Shown here piece after piece: positions 28,757 through 39,628 of a stretch of 64,000 nt of DNA (the stretch's first letter is position 1; every line of letters starts with the position of its first letter). The position numbers and the translations under genes were made by a program. The stretch covers positions 1-64,000 of the forward strand of contig JAFLZH010000005.1 in assembly GCA_029785615.1 (NCBI GenBank), given 5' to 3'. The notes under the pieces were generated by a model. It saw nothing but the letters and a program-made list of their open reading frames with translations. It ran no database searches and was not told the origin of the DNA. This DNA is from Nitrososphaerota archaeon. Its GTDB lineage: Archaea > Thermoproteota > Nitrososphaeria > Nitrososphaerales > Gagatemarchaeaceae.

Positions 28757-29941
28757 CACGATCTTCAGGATATCTCTGTTCTGCAGCCTGTAGTCTCCTG
28801 CCAGCCTCTTCCCGGTCCTAGCGTCGACCGCGTAGAGGAAGCCCTCGGCCAGGTCGCTGTGCACTGTCCGGGCAAGGTCGAGGGCTGTGGACCCGCCCTT
28901 CATCACGAACGCGTCAGGGAGCACCCTTCCATCTTTGTCGGTGAGCTTCGTCTCGTCTTCCACAGGGAACACCACTATGGCCTTCAGGAGCCCGAAGAAT
29001 GCCCCGTTGACCGCCTCTTGGACGCCCGTCCCGCCATAGACCCTCATCACTTTGTCTTCCACCATCCTCAGGGCTGCAGCCTGCGCCCCAGACAGCTTCC
29101 CTTGGTCTGGGACGGTGAACCCCTTGTCTCCAGGGGAGTAGGTGACAAGGCCACGCTCGGCTGCCCGGCGGAGCAGGAGCTCCGCCTCCGAAGCGCAGGG
29201 GATGACCTGCCTCCCAGTCCGTCTGAGACTCTCGATGTTCTGGGATGAAGTCGGAAGGTCAGCCTTGTTGGCTGCGATTAGAGAAGGCTTCGTCAGCTTC
29301 CTCGTCTCTATGACGAACTGCATGATCTGGTCGTCCGTCCAGCTGCTCGGTTTTTCTGTGCGGAGGCGTAAGCGGAGGACGACGTCCTCGACGTCCGCAA
29401 GCGTCACCGACAGGCCGGAAAGCCGCTCAGCCAGGTGGTCTGTCACCTTCCCCCCTGTCTGTTCCAGGGACCGGGTAGCCTTCTCCCAGTCCCGCTTCAG
29501 GATGCCGTACATCCACAGATCGAACTCACGTTCGACCATTTCGATGTCTTCTGCGGGATCATGGCTCCCAGGGGGGACCTTCCTGCCTTCGAGGTCGGTA
29601 GAACCTGAGGCGTCGATTACCTGGACCAGCGCGTCTGCCTGCCTCAGGTCATCCAGGAACTGGTTTCCTAACCCCTTCCCCTTGGAAGCCCCTTCCACCA
29701 GCCCGGCGACGTCGACCACCTTCACCGGGACCAGCCTCTTCCCGTCTACGCAGATCGAGCTCCTGGGGGTGTCTACCACGCCAAGCTCTTTGCAGACGCA
29801 CTGAGTGACGATGTGCGCTACGCCCATGTTGGGCTTGACCGTGGTGAATGGATAGTCCGCTATCTGCACATCCTTCAGGGTGGCGGCCGCGAAGAAGGTC
29901 GACTTGCCGACATTAGGTTTGCCGACGACTCCCACTAGCAC
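28736..29941 (-). CDS. ychF: YchF/Obg-family redox-regulated ATPase/GTPase
   Basis: LVGVVGKPNVGKSTFFAAATL...DVAGLVEGASKGKGLGNQFLDDLRQADALVQVID. Confidence 0.95.
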   Translation of the reverse strand: MLVGVVGKPNVGKSTFFAAATLKDVQIADYPFTTVKPNMGVAHIVTQCVCKELGVVDTPRSSICVDGKRLVPVKVVDVAGLVEGASKGKGLGNQFLDDLRQADALVQVIDASGSTDLEGRKVPPGSHDPAEDIEMVEREFDLWMYGILKRDWEKATRSLEQTGGKVTDHLAERLSGLSVTLADVEDVVLRLRLRTEKPSSWTDDQIMQFVIETRKLTKPSLIAANKADLPTSSQNIESLRRTGRQVIPCASEAELLLRRAAERGLVTYSPGDKGFTVPDQGKLSGAQAAALRMVEDKVMRVYGGTGVQEAVNGAFFGLLKAIVVFPVEDETKLTDKDGRVLPDAFVMKGGSTALDLARTVHSDLAEGFLYAVDARTGKRLAGDYRLQNRDILKIVSSGKRG

Positions 29942-29994
29942 GTTCCATCCGCCCGGTCCGCCTGTTATAACGTCTCAGTGAGCGGTCCGTCTCC

Positions 29995-31230
29995 ATGTCC
30001 AGGGTCCTGATAGTGGGAGGCGGCACCGCGGGCACTGCAGCGGCCGAGGAATGCGCCATGCAAGGGGCCGACGCCATGATCATCGACCGGCTGGAAGAAC
30101 CAGAGCCACCTTGGGCATCGTGGCCTGACTTCCTGTCGAGTCCCGAAGGCCAGGGCCGCGCTGTTTCCGGCCCGGTCACCAGGGTTGATGCTTGCGCCTC
30201 TGTCCGCGGGACCGAGATAATCGCAGTCCGCAAAGGAGAGGCGGTCGCCTCCAACGGGTCGCTCTTCCGCGCCGACTCTCTGGTCTTGGCTGCTGGCTCC
30301 CGCTTTGAGCCGCCCGTGGCCCAAGGACTCCGCAAGCCAGGCTCCTTCGTTCTGGACTCCGCCGCGCGGTACAAAGAACTTGGCTCCGCCAGCGCCTCGG
30401 CCGACCGGATACTCATCTGTGGCGAGGGCGCCAGAGGGCTCCAAGTCGCCGAGCGGCTCTCCGTTCGAGGCACGAAGGTTTCCCTGATGGTCTCGTGTTG
30501 GCAGCCGGCGAAGCCAAGCCCGCCGGTGTTGGAGGTCATCTCGGACGCGGCCCGTGCGAGGGGGATCAGCCTCGTTACCGGGAGAGTCCACAGGGTAGTT
30601 GGCCTCGCGCGCGCGGAGGCGGTGATCGCGGGTGGAGAGGTGGTCCCATGCGGGGCCCTCGCCTTCGTCCCCCGGCGGATTCCAGTGACGGTCCCGCTCG
30701 CCGGGCTTCTTGGTCGCAGCGGCGGGGTCATGGTCGACAGGTGCCTCAGGGCAAGCGTACCGGGGGTCTTCGCGGCTGGTGGATGTGCCGAACTAGACGG
30801 GTCCCTCCCGCCTGGAGTCGCGCTGGACGGTGAGGCAAGGCTGACCGGGAGGGCCGCGGGCGCAAACTCCGCCGGGGCGAACGTCCGCATCAGCGCGGTC
30901 CGCTCTTGGTGCCTGACGGTCTTTGGGCTTAGGTGGTCCAGGGCGGGCCCGGACGCGACGACCTGCGGGTCATTGGGTATGGACCTAAGGGCGATAGGGC
31001 GGCGGTGGCACGAAGACTCAGCGTGCGGCCTAGTCTATGAGAGGAACACTGGAAGGGTGATTGGTGCAGAGGTTGTCGAGCCTGCCGGCTCCCCCTCTGC
31101 AGGCCTTGGCTGCTCCGCCTCAGGCTCTGCTACGCTGAAGTCTTTGGCTTACGGGTGCACGGGTTCAAGCGATATATCTGCGATATCTGACACCGCCAGG
31201 CTGGGGCTTACGTCATGGTCAGGGTGCTAG
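29995..31230 (+). CDS. FAD/NAD(P)-dependent pyridine nucleotide-disulfide oxidoreductase
   Basis: VLIVGGGTAGTAAAEECAMQG...LVLAAGSRFEPPVA...GVFAAGGCAE. Confidence 0.8.
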   Translation: MSRVLIVGGGTAGTAAAEECAMQGADAMIIDRLEEPEPPWASWPDFLSSPEGQGRAVSGPVTRVDACASVRGTEIIAVRKGEAVASNGSLFRADSLVLAAGSRFEPPVAQGLRKPGSFVLDSAARYKELGSASASADRILICGEGARGLQVAERLSVRGTKVSLMVSCWQPAKPSPPVLEVISDAARARGISLVTGRVHRVVGLARAEAVIAGGEVVPCGALAFVPRRIPVTVPLAGLLGRSGGVMVDRCLRASVPGVFAAGGCAELDGSLPPGVALDGEARLTGRAAGANSAGANVRISAVRSWCLTVFGLRWSRAGPDATTCGSLGMDLRAIGRRWHEDSACGLVYERNTGRVIGAEVVEPAGSPSAGLGCSASGSATLKSLAYGCTGSSDISAISDTARLGLTSWSGC

Positions 31231-32126
31231 TTTGCGACCACGTCGAGATTGAGCGGCTCTCGCTGGGGCCGTCCTTCGAAGTGGACTACAGGCCAGCTCT
31301 GAGCAGAGAGGAGCTGCTCTCGGTCGCTGGCAACTACGAGGTGCTTGTCGTGAGGAGCAGGACCAAGGTTGACCGTGAGGTCCTGGAGAGGGCGAACCGG
31401 CTCAAGCTCGTCGCCCGCCCTGGGACTGGCCTGGACAACGTGGACGTGGGTTTCGCCAAGGAGAGAGGCGTAGCTGTCGTGAACAGCCCCGAATCCTTGG
31501 TGGAGGCAGTTGCGGAGCAGGTGGTCATGGTCATGCTTGCCCTTAGCAGGAAGCTGATACGAGCGGACACAGGCACCAGGTCAGGTAAGTGGGAGAAGAA
31601 CGGCCTGGTCGGCAGGGAAATGAAAGGGAAGGTCCTCGGGGTGGTAGGGTTCGGCAGGATCGGCAGGCGAATAGCCGAGGTAGGCAAGGCCTTGGGTATG
31701 TCAACACTTGCCTACGATGTCATCTCCGTCCCTCCGGATGTCCTGGGGCCTCTGAGCGCCAGGATGGTGTCCCTAGACGAGCTCTTTTCGTCCTCTGACT
31801 ACATAACACTCCACGTCCCCCTGACCCCTGAAACTGCGCACATGGTCGACGCCTCACGCATTGCCAGGATGAAGGACAGGTCTGTGCTGGTCAACATGTC
31901 AAGGGGCGGGGTGGTGGACGAAGACGCACTCGCTTCGGCTCTTAGGGAGGGGAGGCTCGGCGGGGCAGCGTTGGACGTCTTCGAGAAGGAGCCTCCCTCG
32001 GGGGCCATCCTCTCGGCCCCCAACGCAATCCTCACCCCTCACATAGGCGGCCAGACCGAGGAGGCACAGGAGAACGCCATCGAGGTCGTCGGGGAGAAGG
32101 TCAGGGCTTTCTTCAAAGCCCCCTGA
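31215..32126 (+). CDS. serA: D-3-phosphoglycerate dehydrogenase
   Basis: LVARPGTGLDNVDVGFAKERGVAVVNSPESLVEAVAEQVV...GVVGFGRIGRRIAEVGKALGM...LTPHIGGQTEEAQ. Confidence 0.95.
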   Translation: MVRVLVCDHVEIERLSLGPSFEVDYRPALSREELLSVAGNYEVLVVRSRTKVDREVLERANRLKLVARPGTGLDNVDVGFAKERGVAVVNSPESLVEAVAEQVVMVMLALSRKLIRADTGTRSGKWEKNGLVGREMKGKVLGVVGFGRIGRRIAEVGKALGMSTLAYDVISVPPDVLGPLSARMVSLDELFSSSDYITLHVPLTPETAHMVDASRIARMKDRSVLVNMSRGGVVDEDALASALREGRLGGAALDVFEKEPPSGAILSAPNAILTPHIGGQTEEAQENAIEVVGEKVRAFFKAP

Positions 32127-32172
32127 GACGCCCCGGGAACGTTTATTTGCCGACCGGGAACGAGGCGCCCAA

Positions 32173-32634
32173 ATGCCCATGTACAGCCAGATTTCCAAGA
32201 CCTGGCAGCAAATCTTCCACGAAAAGGGAGGGGATATGAAGACCAGGGCCGTCGAACTCAGAAGGCAGCCCGCTGCGGTCAGGGTAGATCGCCCCTGGAG
32301 GCTGGACAGGGCCAGGGCCCTCGGGTACAAGGCGAAGGAGGGGGTCATAGTGGTCAGGATGCGTGTCTCGCGAGGCGGGATGCGAAAGCAGAGGCCTACC
32401 TCGGGGAGGAGGCCGAAGCACATGGGGGTGCTCAAGATAAAATCTGCGGTGTCTTCGAAGCAGGTCGCAGAGAGGAGGATCCAGGAGAGGCATCCTAACA
32501 TGAAGGTCCTTGGGTCCTACCCTGTTTGGGAGGACGGGATGCACGCGTGGTATGAGTGTATCCTGGTCGACCCGCTGAATCCTGCAATCAGAAAGGACTA
32601 CGACTACAGGCGAGCGCTCGGGATAGTAAGCTAA
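32173..32634 (+). CDS. rpl15e: 50S ribosomal protein L15e
   Basis: RPWRLDRARALGYKAKEGVIVVRMRVSRGGMRKQRPTSGRRPKHMGV...WEDGMHAWYECILVDP. Confidence 0.96.
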   Translation: MPMYSQISKTWQQIFHEKGGDMKTRAVELRRQPAAVRVDRPWRLDRARALGYKAKEGVIVVRMRVSRGGMRKQRPTSGRRPKHMGVLKIKSAVSSKQVAERRIQERHPNMKVLGSYPVWEDGMHAWYECILVDPLNPAIRKDYDYRRALGIVS

Positions 32635-32636
32635 GC

Positions 32637-33632
32637 TTACTTTTTCATCTCGCTGCTGTGACCTGGGAACACCTTCGACCCTGGATCGACATAGGCTTTG
32701 GCGACGTTGACTGCCAGGGCCGCCTGGGCGTATCCCGTCGCGATCAGGTTCAGCTTTATCCCGTCCAGGGGGCCGGCTACATCTCCGGCGACATAGACTC
32801 CTGGGATATTGGTCTCCATCTTTCCGTTGGCCCTGATCTCCCTGCCGTCGATTTGTAGCCCCCAGTCCTTTATCGGGCCGAGGTCTGCCCTGAACCCTAT
32901 GTTGACGAGTATGGCGTCGACGTCCAGCACCGTCTCGGCCTTCGACCTGTTGTCGAAGACGACCGCCTGGGTCACCGTGGAGCCGTCTCCCTTCACCTGA
33001 CTGACTTCATAGAACAGTTTGAGGTCTATGCCCGACTTCATCAGTTCGGCGACGTTTCCCTCGTGCGCCCTGAAGACGTCCCTCCTGTGCACCAGGGTGA
33101 TCTTCTTGGCCGTGTCCTTCATGTTCAGCGCCCAGTCTACGGCCGAGTCCCCGCCTCCGACTATGAGCAGGTTCTTGTCTCTGAAGGCGCTCTTGTCTTT
33201 GACGAAGTAGTACACCCCCTTCCCCTCGTAGTCCTCTGCCCCCCGCGCTTCCAGCCTGTTGGGCGAGAAAGCCCCTACGCCTGCCGCTATGAGGACCGCC
33301 TTCGAGTAGTGTTTGGTCCCCTTGCTAGTCTCGAGCTCGAAGGTGCCGTCGTTCCTGCGGAGTGACGTCACCCTCTCACCGAGGACCACAGTAGCGCCGT
33401 ATTGGAACGCCTGTTCGACCAGGCACTTGACCAAGTCCTTGGCCAGTATCTTGGAGTATCCGGGGACGTCGAAGATGTACTTCTCAGGATAGAGCACCGC
33501 GACCTGCCCTCCGGGCTCTTCCAAGGCGTCGATTACCTTCGTCTTCATCTGTCTGAGCCCAGCGTAGAACGTCGCGAACAGGCCGCTCGGCCCGGCGCCT
33601 ACAATCGTGATGTCATAGACGTCGCCGGCCAT
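32637..33632 (-). CDS. Thioredoxin reductase-like / ferredoxin-NADP reductase
   Basis: DITIVGAGPSGLFATFYAGLRQM...LLIVGGGDSAVDWALNMKD...GVYVAGDVAG; no CxxC in the active-site region, favouring the FNR type. Confidence 0.9.
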   Translation of the reverse strand: MAGDVYDITIVGAGPSGLFATFYAGLRQMKTKVIDALEEPGGQVAVLYPEKYIFDVPGYSKILAKDLVKCLVEQAFQYGATVVLGERVTSLRRNDGTFELETSKGTKHYSKAVLIAAGVGAFSPNRLEARGAEDYEGKGVYYFVKDKSAFRDKNLLIVGGGDSAVDWALNMKDTAKKITLVHRRDVFRAHEGNVAELMKSGIDLKLFYEVSQVKGDGSTVTQAVVFDNRSKAETVLDVDAILVNIGFRADLGPIKDWGLQIDGREIRANGKMETNIPGVYVAGDVAGPLDGIKLNLIATGYAQAALAVNVAKAYVDPGSKVFPGHSSEMKK

Positions 33633-33678
33633 GGAACTCAGCCTTGGCCTCTGGACTCCACGTATAAGCGTTCATGGG

Positions 33679-34923
33679 TCAAGCCAACCCCGAGGCCGTG
33701 GGGTCGTCTGGCTTCAGGACTTCGCGGAGCAGGATGGTGGCGTACTGCCCTCTGGCCAGGGTGAAACGGAGAAGTGCGGTGTCCTCCCTGACTTCGAAGG
33801 CGCCGTCCTTCATCGCCAGGTGAGGCCGCCTGAATCCGCCTTCCGATGACACCTCCTGCATCTCTTTGACATAGAACGAACGCGGTTCTACCTCCTCCGA
33901 CGCGAGTGTCTCATTGATACAGGCGTCGAACCTGGAGCCGTAGTCTCTGTAGGCGTAGCCCGCCAGCTGGACCAGGGGGACCGCCCCCCGGGTAGGCGGC
34001 TCCTTCACCCCCCTTACGCCGTAGACGACCAACCCCCCGGGGCCGCTTTCCCCCCAGTTGTCCCCCGCGGCGTACTTCGAGATGTCCTCTCCCCTCTCCA
34101 GCGCCGCGCTGAGTGTCCTGTTGAAAATGAACGACTGATACGCCTGGACATAGAGCCGCCTGAGCCTGACTGGTATCGCCCTCATCGCCCTGACCCATTC
34201 TCCCGGCCTCGCCACGAGCGCCTTGGCGACCCTCCTCTCCACGTCCTTCCCAGGGGGGAGAATATCCAACAGTTCCCTGTACCTCCCCGCCGTGGCCGCT
34301 TCCCTGGTCTCGGGGCTCCCAGCCAGCAGCAGCCCCACCGCCTGCTCGAACCGGCCCTTGACCAGGGCTTTCCCCACCTCATGGGTCCCCCGACCAGACG
34401 CCCCGAACCTCTGGAGCCCAAAGTAGTTGGGGACCTTCCCCGCCGCAGCGAGCCCGAAGGCTTCAGACATCCTGCTCCCGACCTCGGGGCAGCACCCCCT
34501 GAGAACGACTTCGAACCTGTTCGCCAGCACCGAAGAGCGCGAAAGGGGCCGGGCGAGGAACCCGACGAGGGTCGCGGTGAACCTGTTTCGACTCACCAGC
34601 GCCGGACGCTCCGACCTCAAGCTCGTCGGTGTGGCATACTGGACCGCGACAGCTCTGCTGTCCTTCATGCCTGCGTAGCTCACCCTGCTCTTCAGGGCGG
34701 TGGATAGCTCTGCTGCCATGTGCATGGTGTCGACGGACTCCTTCTGAACCCTGTAGAGGGGGTACCTCCCGTCCGCCTGCTCGGCCGTCATCTCCGACAT
34801 GTCGATCACCTCTTCGACGCGGAAGTCCTCTGGGCTGCTCTTTGCCCTCCCTGCACATCTCGGACCGGCGGTCGCATAGCACAGAATCCCCACCTCCTTC
34901 TCCGCAGCCGCAGGCTGTGTCAA
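33679..34923 (-). CDS. truD: tRNA pseudouridine(13) synthase TruD
   Basis: [11 protein letters not shown]...[16 protein letters not shown]...NYFGLQRFG...[15 protein letters not shown]. Confidence 0.95.
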   Translation of the reverse strand: MTQPAAAEKEVGILCYATAGPRCAGRAKSSPEDFRVEEVIDMSEMTAEQADGRYPLYRVQKESVDTMHMAAELSTALKSRVSYAGMKDSRAVAVQYATPTSLRSERPALVSRNRFTATLVGFLARPLSRSSVLANRFEVVLRGCCPEVGSRMSEAFGLAAAGKVPNYFGLQRFGASGRGTHEVGKALVKGRFEQAVGLLLAGSPETREAATAGRYRELLDILPPGKDVERRVAKALVARPGEWVRAMRAIPVRLRRLYVQAYQSFIFNRTLSAALERGEDISKYAAGDNWGESGPGGLVVYGVRGVKEPPTRGAVPLVQLAGYAYRDYGSRFDACINETLASEEVEPRSFYVKEMQEVSSEGGFRRPHLAMKDGAFEVREDTALLRFTLARGQYATILLREVLKPDDPTASGLA

Positions 34924-35267
34924 AGGAGCTTGAGCTTCCCGGTGATCGCGTCGACCTCTGCCTCGGGGGCGGGGCCTACCGCCAGGCAGGTGGTCGTCCC
35001 AGGCTCCACCTGGGTGAGCCCCCTGTCTTCCACCAGTGCGGCGGGGAGTCCCGCGCTCTTCGCCTTGCGGAAGAGTTCTCGCAGGGCCTCTTCAGAGTCT
35101 ACCTTCAAGACGATCTTGGCCTGACCCCCGTCCTTCCACCCTCCGTACCATCCGGGCCTCTTCTGTTGCGCCGCTTCGGCGGCGGAGAGCGACGCGTGTG
35201 CGGCCTGGGCGGCGACCTTCCCTTTGCCCATCCCGAGATCAGTTCGGACGACGATGGCTTGTTTCAT
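34920..35267 (-). CDS. pth2: Peptidyl-tRNA hydrolase Pth2
   Basis: [34 protein letters not shown]...[18 protein letters not shown]. Confidence 0.96.
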   Translation of the reverse strand: MKQAIVVRTDLGMGKGKVAAQAAHASLSAAEAAQQKRPGWYGGWKDGGQAKIVLKVDSEEALRELFRKAKSAGLPAALVEDRGLTQVEPGTTTCLAVGPAPEAEVDAITGKLKLL

Positions 35268-35327
35268 GCCTGGTGGTTTGCCAACGGTTATTACAAGTCC
35301 GATTAAGCCTTTGCAAAGTCCTGGCCC

Positions 35328-36476
35328 TTGTCCCGAACCTGCGACGTTGTTGTGGCCGGCGGGAGCATCGCAGGCCTGGTCTTCGCGTCGGAGGCCGCGA
35401 AGCTGGGGCTCAGCGTCCTGGTGGCCGAGGAGCACCCCGAAGTGGGCGAGCCCGAGAAGTGCGACGGCCTCGTGAGCCTGAAGGGCCTCAGGAAGCACGG
35501 CTATCCCCCAGAGGGGGGCACGATCCAGGATCAGATTGACTCAGCTGTCTTGCACTCTCCGTCGGGGAAGCGATTCACCGCCGACGCCGCGGCGCTGGAG
35601 GTGGTCGTGCTAGACAGGAGCGCCTACGACAAGCAGGTCGCAGCAGCCGCCGAGGCAGCGGGGGCAGCCGTCATGACCGGGTGCAGGGTAGGGGAGGCGC
35701 TGGAGATGGACGACTCCGTCAGGGTGAAGGTGGGGGAGGAGGAAGTCCAGGCGAAGTTCCTCGTGGATGCCACCGGGCCCGCCTCGAGCCCCAAGCATGG
35801 GATTCTGCCCGCTGCGAAGTACGAGGTCGAGGGCGAGTGGATAAGGCAACACGTCGTCGAAGTCTTCCTCGACGCCGGGAAGTATCCCGGGTTCTTCGCC
35901 TGGGTCATCCCCTTCGGGAAGCATAGGGCCAAGGTCGGTGCCGCTGGGCGCGGTGTCAACCCATTCAAGGCCCTGGACGAGTTCCTCGAAGGACGCAGCA
36001 CGACGGTGCTCAGGAAGGTGGCTGCGCCGATTTACATCGGTGGCCCGGCGCAGAGCTTCGTCAGGGGGAGGAGGATCTTCGTCGGCGAGTCCGCGGGACA
36101 GGTCAAACCCACTACCGCGGGCGGGATAATGACATCGATCGCCGGGGCTGCGACTGCGGCCAGGTGGGTCTCCTCCAGCATACACAAGAGTCGGCCGTCG
36201 CTGCTGGACGGCTACCAGAAAGAATGGGAGGGGGAATTCATGAAGGAGATGAAGACCATGATGAGGCTAAGGGGGGTCTTCGAGAAGCTATCAAACCAGG
36301 ACCTGGAGGGCGTCTTCTCGGTGCTCGCCGCCTCGAAGCTGGCCCAGAAGCTGTCCCAGACAGACTTCGACTTCCACGCCACCGCCCTCCTGGGCGCTCT
36401 GGGGATGCCTGGACTGCTGAAGATTGCAGGAGTGGTGGCTTCAGCAGAGGTGCGCTCCCTTCTGCCAGAACGGTGA
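35328..36476 (+). CDS. Geranylgeranyl reductase family flavoprotein
   Basis: [46 protein letters not shown]...[26 protein letters not shown]. Confidence 0.93.
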   Translation: MSRTCDVVVAGGSIAGLVFASEAAKLGLSVLVAEEHPEVGEPEKCDGLVSLKGLRKHGYPPEGGTIQDQIDSAVLHSPSGKRFTADAAALEVVVLDRSAYDKQVAAAAEAAGAAVMTGCRVGEALEMDDSVRVKVGEEEVQAKFLVDATGPASSPKHGILPAAKYEVEGEWIRQHVVEVFLDAGKYPGFFAWVIPFGKHRAKVGAAGRGVNPFKALDEFLEGRSTTVLRKVAAPIYIGGPAQSFVRGRRIFVGESAGQVKPTTAGGIMTSIAGAATAARWVSSSIHKSRPSLLDGYQKEWEGEFMKEMKTMMRLRGVFEKLSNQDLEGVFSVLAASKLAQKLSQTDFDFHATALLGALGMPGLLKIAGVVASAEVRSLLPER

Positions 36477-36532
36477 AGGCGCCCTCCTGCGCAGCAACCT
36501 ATATTTGTCGGGCCAGAAGGGGTTCCTGAGAA

Positions 36533-36715
36533 ATGTCGCAGGGCGTAGTGACGCTCCCTCTGTGCAACTCGTGTAACCGACCCGTAAAGCCTGCCGAGAG
36601 GGCGGTCCACTTCAACTGCCCAAACTGCCATGAGACGGTGATATGGAGGTCTGAGAAGTGCAGGAAGTTTTCAAGGCGGTACAAGTGCCTCAACTGCGGC
36701 TTTGAAGGGCCATAG
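36533..36715 (+). CDS. Zinc-ribbon RNA-binding protein (HVO_2753-type)
   Basis: 60 aa, four CxxC knuckles: LCNSCNRPV...FNCPNCHETVIWRSEKCRKFSRRYKCLNCGFEGP; directly before EF-1beta. Confidence 0.85.
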   Translation: MSQGVVTLPLCNSCNRPVKPAERAVHFNCPNCHETVIWRSEKCRKFSRRYKCLNCGFEGP

Positions 36716-36724
36716 GGAAACGTT

Positions 36725-37012
36725 TTGGGTTCCTACGTCATCAGGCTCAAGCTCCTGCCTCCTGATACCACGACGGACCATCAGAAGCTGGTGGACTCCG
36801 TGGCTGGGTTACTACCCGCGGCGGCCCAGATCAGAGCACACAAAATCGAACCGATCGCATTCGGACTCTCCGCAGTGGTTCTCGATCTGGTCGTCCCTGA
36901 AGAAGAGGGCGCGGTCGATAGGATTGAGGAGGCGGTGTCAAAATCTCCCCTTGTCAGCCAGTGCGAAGTCACCGGCGTGAGCCGGATGTCAAGCAAGCTT
37001 CCGCCGCAGTAG
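36725..37012 (+). CDS. Translation elongation factor 1-beta (aEF-1beta)
   Basis: KIEPIAFGLSAVVLDLVVPEEEGAVDRIEEAVSKSPLVSQCEVTGVSRM. Confidence 0.93.
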   Translation: MGSYVIRLKLLPPDTTTDHQKLVDSVAGLLPAAAQIRAHKIEPIAFGLSAVVLDLVVPEEEGAVDRIEEAVSKSPLVSQCEVTGVSRMSSKLPPQ

Positions 37013-37095
37013 GGCCGCCGTGACGCGTCGGCTGATACCTTTTATACCTCGAGGTGGCCCCTAAACGAGCCGTTTTCTCGCACGGTGTTGACCCG

Positions 37096-37344
37096 ATGAA
37101 ATTCCCTCTCAGATATACGATATACGAATGGATCAAGGAGAAGAAGAGCACGACGGATGACGATCTTCTAGAAGCCCTGAACAAGAACGGCAGCAGGTGC
37201 TCCCCGGACGAGCTTGACAAGGCGCTCATGCAACTCGAAATCCTGGGCCTAATCAGCATCAGGTGGGTCTCCAAGGACAAGCGCAGGCTAGAGTTCCAGG
37301 ACAAACCTGCCGAAGACCTACGCATGCCCCGCATAAGAGAGTAA
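37096..37344 (+). CDS. Small winged-helix-like conserved protein
   Basis: MKFPLRYTIYEWIKEKKSTTDDDLLEALNKNGSRCSPDELDKALMQLEILGLISIRWVSKDKRRLEF; internal Met chosen. Confidence 0.7.
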   Translation: MKFPLRYTIYEWIKEKKSTTDDDLLEALNKNGSRCSPDELDKALMQLEILGLISIRWVSKDKRRLEFQDKPAEDLRMPRIRE

Positions 37345-37383
37345 CCGAACCGATAAATCGGGCGGGTCGGGGTTCTCCGCTCA

Positions 37384-38414
37384 TGGGTGTAGACTTCGGC
37401 GACTCCATACCGAGGGAGAAGATTCAACTCGAGGACATCGCCGGGTGGACGCTCGCCGTCGACGGATACAACACGCTCTACCAGTTCCTCGCCATCATCC
37501 GTGGGATGGACGGCGGCCATCTCAAGGATGCACAGGGACGGGTCACATCGCACATCTCTGGGCTCTTCTACAGGAACGTCAATCTGCTGGAGCTCGGCAT
37601 GAAGCTGGTCTACGTATTCGACGGCCGGCCCCCTGAACTCAAGATGGAGGAGATTAGGAGGCGCTCCGAGCAGCGGAGGGAAGCCAAGGACCAGTACCTC
37701 CGCGCCCTCCAGGCGGGCGAGATGACTCAGGCGAGGAAGTACGCGGAGGCCTCCACGGTTCTTAGGAGGGACATGGTCTCAGACGCTAAGGCGCTCCTGG
37801 ACGCCATGGGGATACCATGGGTGGACGCGCCATCCGAGGGCGAGGCCCAGGCGTCGGTCATGGCGATTGAGGGGACAGTGAACGCCGTGGCATCCCAGGA
37901 CCACGACTCTATCGTCTTCGGGGCGCCGGTCCTTGTGCGCAACGTCACAGTGTCTGGCAAGAGGAGGCTCCCAAGCAAGGGTATTGTGATCAACGTGGTG
38001 CCAGAAAGGATAACCCTCGAGTCCGCGCTGACAGCCACAGGACTGTCCAGAGAGCAGCTGGTCGACTTCGCCATCCTGCTCGGGACGGACTTCAATCCAG
38101 ACGGGTTCGCGGGGGTAGGACCGGCCACGGCCCTCAAATACCTGAAGAAGTACGGCAGGCTTGAGGAAATCAAGGAGCTCGCAGGTCCCTTGCAGGGGAT
38201 CAACTACCCGGAGATAAGGAAGCTATACCTCGACGCCCCCTCAGTCAAGGGGGTGCGCCCTGAGTGGAAACCTCTGGACAAGGAGAGGGTCGTGTCCTTT
38301 CTGGTCGGGGAGCACTCGTTCTCCCGGGACAGGGTCGACGCTGCCATAGCCAGGGTCCAATCCTCGAAGGCCGACTCTCACCAGACGGAGACCCTGGAGA
38401 AGTGGTTCGGATGA
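37384..38414 (+). CDS. fen: Flap endonuclease 1
   Basis: VYVFDGRPPELK...GIPWVDAPSEGEAQASVMA...VASQDHDSIVFGAP...LLGTDFNPDGFAGVGPATALKYLKKYG...QTETLEKWFG PIP box. Confidence 0.97.
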
Positions 38415-38478
38415 GCTCCGAGGGCTGACCATCCGCCCTCTACATTTATCAACTCCGGGCGGGGCTCGTCTTACCTAG

Positions 38479-38967
38479 TTGGCGAAGTTGAAGGCCAAGG
38501 AGCCGGCAGAGTCTGAGATGACCACCGCACGGCTCATGATGCCCACCGACGCCAACGTGTTGGGAAACGTTTTCGGCGGGGCCATCATGAGATACATGGA
38601 TGAGATAGCCGCAATCGTCGCCTGGAGGCATGCCGGCAAGAACGTGGTCACGGCGTCCATAGACCGCATGAACTTCTATGCCCCTGTCTATGTCGGCGAC
38701 CTGCTGATACTCAAGGCCGCTGTGAACTACGTCGGTACCACTTCGATGGAGATTGGCGTGAGGCTGGAGGCCGTAGACCCTTCCACGCGCAAGGGGACGC
38801 ACACCGGCTCCTGCTACCTCACCTATGTGGCGCTGGACGAGAAAGGCAAGCCCACCCAAATACCTCGACTCAGCCCACGCACCAGCGTGGAGAAGAAGCG
38901 GTTCAACGAGGGTCTCGCAAGGCGGAGGCTCCGAGAAGCTACCCAGGCTGTCATGAACGGCTCCTGA
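38479..38967 (+). CDS. Acyl-CoA thioesterase (hotdog)
   Basis: MMPTDANVLGNVFGGAIMRYMDEIAAIVAWRHAGKNVVTASIDRMNFYAPVYVGDLL. Confidence 0.93.
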   Translation: MAKLKAKEPAESEMTTARLMMPTDANVLGNVFGGAIMRYMDEIAAIVAWRHAGKNVVTASIDRMNFYAPVYVGDLLILKAAVNYVGTTSMEIGVRLEAVDPSTRKGTHTGSCYLTYVALDEKGKPTQIPRLSPRTSVEKKRFNEGLARRRLREATQAVMNGS

Positions 38968-39049
38968 GATGCAACCTCTCTCTTTTGATTCCAGGCTCAA
39001 CAAAACTAGAGCATCCTGCACATAGGGGCGCTCTGCCCACGTCCACCCC

Positions 39050-39409
39050 TTGCACGACTTCTCTGAGGGGTTCAGCGTAGGCAAGATGAGAAGCGGAAAC
39101 GCGGCGGTCTATCAGCTGAGGGAACAGTTCGAGAAGTTCCCCACCTCCACACACAAGGTCGAGGCTTGCGAGTCCATCGCGTCCTGCTTCTTCCAGCTCG
39201 AACAGTACGGTGACGCTGCCGGCTGGTACGAGACGGCGGGGCGGCTCATACTCTCTGAGCCCAGCGCTTCCCCTGCGGTCAGGGCCATCAGCGCGCTGTG
39301 CGAGTACGAGAGGGCCCTGGACTGCTACCGGAAGAGCGACGATGAGGAGCGCCTCACGGAGTGCTCTGCTCTCATCCTGGAACTCAGGCGCACATGCGCT
39401 TCAGCCTGA
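39050..39409 (+). CDS. Hypothetical TPR-like protein
   Basis: Helical repeat-like ACESIASCFFQLEQYGDAAGWYETAGRL...YERALDCYRKSDDEERLTE. Confidence 0.6.
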   Translation: MHDFSEGFSVGKMRSGNAAVYQLREQFEKFPTSTHKVEACESIASCFFQLEQYGDAAGWYETAGRLILSEPSASPAVRAISALCEYERALDCYRKSDDEERLTECSALILELRRTCASA

Positions 39410-39628
39410 GTCCTTCCGCCCGTCTTCCTCCGCCTTGGCCTTTACCCTATTAGCCGTCTTCACATGACACTCTTCACATACAGGCTCGTCTTTCGGTCCC
39501 ACCTTGAACGTGTGCAGGGCAACTTCGAGCTCGGTGTCACAGAAGTAGCACTTCGGCCTCAGGAAATCCCTCCCCTGGCCGCATACACCCTCCTCCTGAC
39601 TATCTCTCCTTTCCCCTTGTAGTGCCAC
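39401..39628 (-). CDS. Small zinc-finger protein (CxxC...CxxC)
   Basis: KCYFCDTELEVALHTFKVGPKDEPVCEECHVKTANRVKAK; overlaps the end of the upstream resolvase-like gene, exact start uncertain. Confidence 0.65.
   Translation of the reverse strand: MALQGERRDSQEEGVCGQGRDFLRPKCYFCDTELEVALHTFKVGPKDEPVCEECHVKTANRVKAKAEEDGRKDSG

Noticed and set aside
29913-30890. 325-aa minus-strand ORF
   Set aside because: Low-complexity Pro/Ser/Arg-rich shadow of the FAD oxidoreductase gene.
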